Source: Tetranychus cinnabarinus (Eukaryota; Arthropoda; Arachnida; Trombidiformes; Tetranychidae). Taken from it: a stretch of DNA of 64,000 bases. The position numbers and the translations under genes are program-made. The number at the start of each line of letters is the position of its first letter. Within the stretch, counting starts at the first letter, position 1. This document shows, piece by piece, positions 60,600 to 64,000 of the stretch. Under the pieces are notes generated by a model. The model had not been told where the DNA came from. It ran no database searches and worked only from the letters and a program-made list of their open reading frames with translations. The DNA lies in NCBI GenBank assembly GCA_022266195.1, contig WHVY01000001.1, forward strand, positions 16,802,001 through 16,866,000, read 5' to 3'.

Positions 60600-61520
60600 A
60601 TTGATTCAGATATGATCTCAAACTAGTGTTTATCAGTTAAATAAAATACATAAAATTACTAGTGTATTTTTTTCATTGAACAAATTTAATGTTATGAAAC
60701 GTTTCAGTTGCTGATTAAGGCTTAAAGGTTTTTGTCAATCAAATAAAGTGAGTTCAAGTTGATTTAGTAACCTCATGTTGGTTATACAACTGGTTTGATT
60801 ATTAATTACAATTAATCCAATTTTGGTTCATCTCTTGGATGATTTATATTTACTTGTTTACTTGGTTCACTCTTGTCAGTTGATTGAGAGACCAAAGGAA
60901 TTGATTGGCTCTATTATTATTGTTATTAATACCATCTAGATTCAAGAGTTGGGATCTTTTTGCGTGTTTCAATGTTGTTACTCCAAAGTTATCATAATTG
61001 CTGATTGTAACAAATATTTTAACAAGTATTGCACCAAGCGTTGCACAAGAATTGTATCAACCATTGGGTCCAGTATAACCTCAAGATTAATGATGGTTAG
61101 GGATTGATTAACTGGTTAACAGGGTGAAAATGAGCTGTACAATAAAGACTTTAGTTTCAGAGATTATCTGTGTTCATTTGATTAACATGAACACACAGTT
61201 AACATTGAAGATTGATGAAAATGAGATGAAACTTTTCCCAAAGCAGAATAACCAGAGCAATCATAACCAGGGAAAACTAGTCTAACAATCAAAGTTAAAC
61301 ATTTGGGTTTGACTTTTTGCCTTCTCTTTTTATCAGCAAATTGATCCAATTAATATGGAAACATGGAATTTTTAGCTTCTTCATTTAAAACAAATAGGAG
61401 AAAACATTGTTGAACTTTTCCTCTGATTTGGCCAAATAAATACAATAATAGCTCCAAATTGATCAATACTATTGTGTACCACTAAAATTAGTATCAGCTT
61501 AAAAAGTAAAGTATAAATCC
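60600..61520. other. AT-rich spacer
   Basis: No coding signal or repeat that I can identify. Confidence 0.45.
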
Positions 61521-61529
61521 TTGCGTTGA

Positions 61530-61852
61530 TCATTATTATCTAACAATGACAAACGTCAAAAAGACAACAGCCTAGAGGAGTCTCTTGGCTTCCTAAATTG
61601 AATCTTTCAAGTCATCTCAAGATGTTAATGGTATTAATATACTTGAAGCAGCTTCTTCTCCACAAGCCTTTGATTATCGTCCAATACAGGGTTTCCCATT
61701 TTCCCTTCGACTTCCTAATTTGACCAGAATGAAGAAAAAACCTCCTTCCATTGACCAACAGGATAAAAATAAAGTTGTTATAATACGAGAGTCAAACACT
61801 AAATGTTGATCTTGAACTGGACCATTGTCATGTAAGAGATCCATTAAAATAA
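61530..61852 (+). pseudogene. Frameshifted coding relic
   Basis: Three consecutive frames each read protein-like sequence: NDKRQKDNSLEESLGFLN to the TGA at 61599-61601, then an open frame from 61597 to 61809 containing SSQDVNGINILEAASSP and DYRPIQGFPFSLRLPNLTR, then LNVDLELDHCHVRDPLK ending at the TAA at 61850-61852. The pieces abut and need one indel at each switch, as in a decayed gene or transposon frame. No family is recognised and no splice sites explain the switches. Confidence 0.4.
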
Positions 61853-61983
61853 TAACCTTTTACCATCACCATTTTAAACCAATTCAATTTAAAGCACAAC
61901 TTTAATCATAATACGATAGCACAATTTAACACAAAATATAATTTATAAAAAGAAGACAAAAATTACAATCTTTTTACCAATTA

Positions 61984-62161
61984 CAGTAAAACCTCGCAAA
62001 GGTTGTATGAAATAGAGCAACGCCATCTCTGGGATTTAAGCTTTTTCCCCGCTTTTACAATGTAATTATGTTAATCATGCCAAAGAGTTGCACAAACAAT
62101 ATCGCTAGGCGGCAGGACCGCTCACAACCTTTGCGAGTACAACCTTTGCGAGGTTTTACTG
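61984..62161. mobile_element. MITE with perfect 24-bp terminal inverted repeats (pogo/Tc1-mariner type)
   Basis: CAGTAAAACCTCGCAAAGGT at 61984 opens a 24-bp terminal repeat whose exact reverse complement ends at 62161. Both ends are flanked by TA (61982-61983 and 62162-62163), the target duplication of Tc1/mariner and pogo elements. The 178-bp element has no coding capacity. Just inside the right repeat ACAACCTTTGCGAG is repeated once more. Perfect ends suggest recent movement by a transposase encoded elsewhere. Confidence 0.88.
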
Positions 62162-62169
62162 TAAATTAA

Positions 62170-64000
62170 ATAAGATCAAAAAACAGTCGATAAAACGTTA
62201 TGATTCAAAGAAACAAAAGCATTATCTTTTGGTAAGACGAAACAAAAAAAAGCTAAATGGTAATGGCGCTCAATTGAAAAATGGGTAAAACCAGAAATGA
62301 AATAAAAATTTTCCAACAATTGAAGCTTCATTTTATCTTTTTTTTATTTTATTATTACATTATTACCTTTGTTTTTATACCATGACCCTGTTGTGAACTT
62401 ATTGTGATATCAATAATATTGATAATCTCATTTTCCGTTTCTAATAACCATCCAACAATCTTAGGTTGAACCCAGAATTTCCGTTTCTTTTTTCTTTCCA
62501 TCATTGAGAGTAATAATTTTTTCTTGCCTCAACATCGACTTCTCTGAATCATTAAATTGATGATAATCTTCACTTCTCTGTCTTCCAAGTAATACATTAA
62601 TAACAATGTTAACTCACCATGTTGTTGTCAATGTGAATTATAACCTGGTTTAATGGTGACCAATTTAAATTGCTTTTAGAGCAATCTTTTAATTGAAAAG
62701 CAGCCCAACAAGATGAGCCAATGAATCAATCTTATCTATTAAATTTCTCGACAAAATATTCATTATTTACAGGCTTTTCATCAACTCAAAGTAAACAGTT
62801 GATAATATTACATTCCCTGAGAGTATTTTTCATCTTGACTCAACCTTTTTCCTCTTATTCATCAATAACACCAAGTCAGACAAAAAAATAACATTCATTT
62901 CATATTTCATATTTTTTGCCTCTTCTTCCTCTTCATCTTCTCTTCGGACATTTTGATATATAATATATTATTTCAAGATGAGCAAAAAAAGTGAGTTTAG
63001 ATGTTCAGTTAAGATGAAAAAAATCAACTTTTAAGAGGTAAAAAGAGACGTGAAAATGTTTCAAGTTGAATGCTTATTCTATAAGAATTGGTTCAAGATG
63101 GAAAAAAAATTATTCTGTTAACTGTTTTTATCTCTTTTTTTGCCTTCAGATTTCAGTCTTCAAGTAACTCAGTTATCAATATATCTGTTTCAATCCAACT
63201 TTTTGTGTGTTGAATCAACTTATCAAAAGCCTTAAAAAAGTGTTATCTATTAATAGCTTAAGAGCAAATGATTTATTATTAAAAAAACTGCATTCAGGCA
63301 ACAATTTATTGAATCAATTTGGGTTTTAGTTTTCGTTAAATGTATCTTCAACTTTGGAATCTTTCATGGAATTATTAACATTGAAAAGATTTGAATAAAT
63401 CTAAAAGATTATCATTATGATTGGTGTTAAAATATTTCAACAGTCCCTTAACCTTTTATTACGCTCTTGAAATGTTTTAAGTGGAAGCAGCAAAAAAGTG
63501 TTCTTTTTTTGTTTGAGCTCGATTGAGCTTCATTCTGATGAAAGATTTCTTGAATAGAGACTTTACTTTAGAGTTTTCTCTTTTTTTGTTGGCTCCATGA
63601 TTAGCTTGAAACGATTGGAAAAGAAAATGATGAAGATTAATCATGAATTTGATAGTGAAAGTGAATTGTTGTTGTTTTTTCCTCCGATTTATTTGCCTCT
63701 CGTTACTGCACTTAATTTGACGAGGAAAAGGTTTTATCCGAGAGATTGTATGGAAAGGATCAAAATGGATTAATAAAAGCAAAATTAGCTCAATTAGTAA
63801 TTAGCTAAATGACGACATTAAATTGAAACATGAATAAGTAATGATGCTGATATTCATGATATTAACGGTTCTTGGATGATAATCATTTTCATCATGTTCA
63901 TCTTTGTCTTCTTTACTTTCTAGTTGTGAATGAAAAATGATCAGAAAAAAAGATGGTTCATGTTGATGGTGATAATGATGAAACAGTAAGACAAAAAATT
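62170..64000. other. AT-rich end of window, nothing recognised
   Basis: The stretch holds T-rich tracts and short open frames (for example 63477-63782 minus) without motifs. No gene can be supported. Confidence 0.4.

Noticed and set aside
1..64000. CRISPR array, bacterial operon features, tRNA or rRNA genes
   Set aside because: No regularly spaced repeats, no bacterial-style gene packing, and no cloverleaf-like or rRNA-like sequence was found by eye; the content is eukaryotic.

Overview
The window looks like nuclear DNA of an arthropod. It is strongly AT-rich, its genes are split by introns with GT/AG junctions, ATG/CAT and other trinucleotide microsatellites are common, and it holds a Copia-type LTR retrotransposon, several small transposon relics and animal-specific genes (choline acetyltransferase, a secreted serpin, a MAM-domain protein). 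A mite such as a spider mite is my guess from overall composition and gene style; nothing in the window proves it.

Layout from left to right. 1-800 (minus): the start of a membrane protein running off the window edge, and a two-exon multi-pass membrane protein. 0.8-9.98 kb: no convincing host gene; a decayed coding relic lies near 6.1-6.4 kb. 9.98-14.15 kb: a complete Copia-type retrotransposon with apparently identical 186-bp LTRs, a 5-bp target duplication, a tRNA-iMet-type primer site and one intact 1257-residue gag-pol frame. 14.2-18.1 kb: gene-poor, with a short cyclophilin-like fragment. 18.1-37.1 kb (plus): a choline acetyltransferase gene of at least ten coding exons; its first intron (6.9 kb) carries a large foldback element and several exon-like stretches. 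37.1-42.1 kb: gene-poor, with a transposase-like relic. 42.1-45.1 kb (plus): a two-exon secreted serpin. 46.6-53.1 kb (minus): a complete ten-exon gene for a secreted protein with four MAM domains. 54.96-55.59 kb (plus): the first two coding exons of an unrecognised gene whose remainder was not found. 56.1-60.6 kb: a tandemly duplicated locus with two intron-less genes for small retropepsin-like aspartic proteases (minus) and a third copy that seems to have lost its gene. 61.5-62.2 kb: a frameshifted coding relic and a perfect-TIR pogo/mariner-type MITE. 62.2-64 kb: nothing recognised.

The genes do not form one pathway. ChAT makes acetylcholine in neurons; the serpin and MAM protein are predicted secreted; the two protease-like genes are probably transposon-derived or domesticated. 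The best candidate for something undescribed is the 56-60.6 kb cluster of orphan retropepsin genes, with its gutted third copy and a datable insertion. All splice sites were chosen by eye from GT/AG signals, frame continuity and family similarity; no alignment or search was run.
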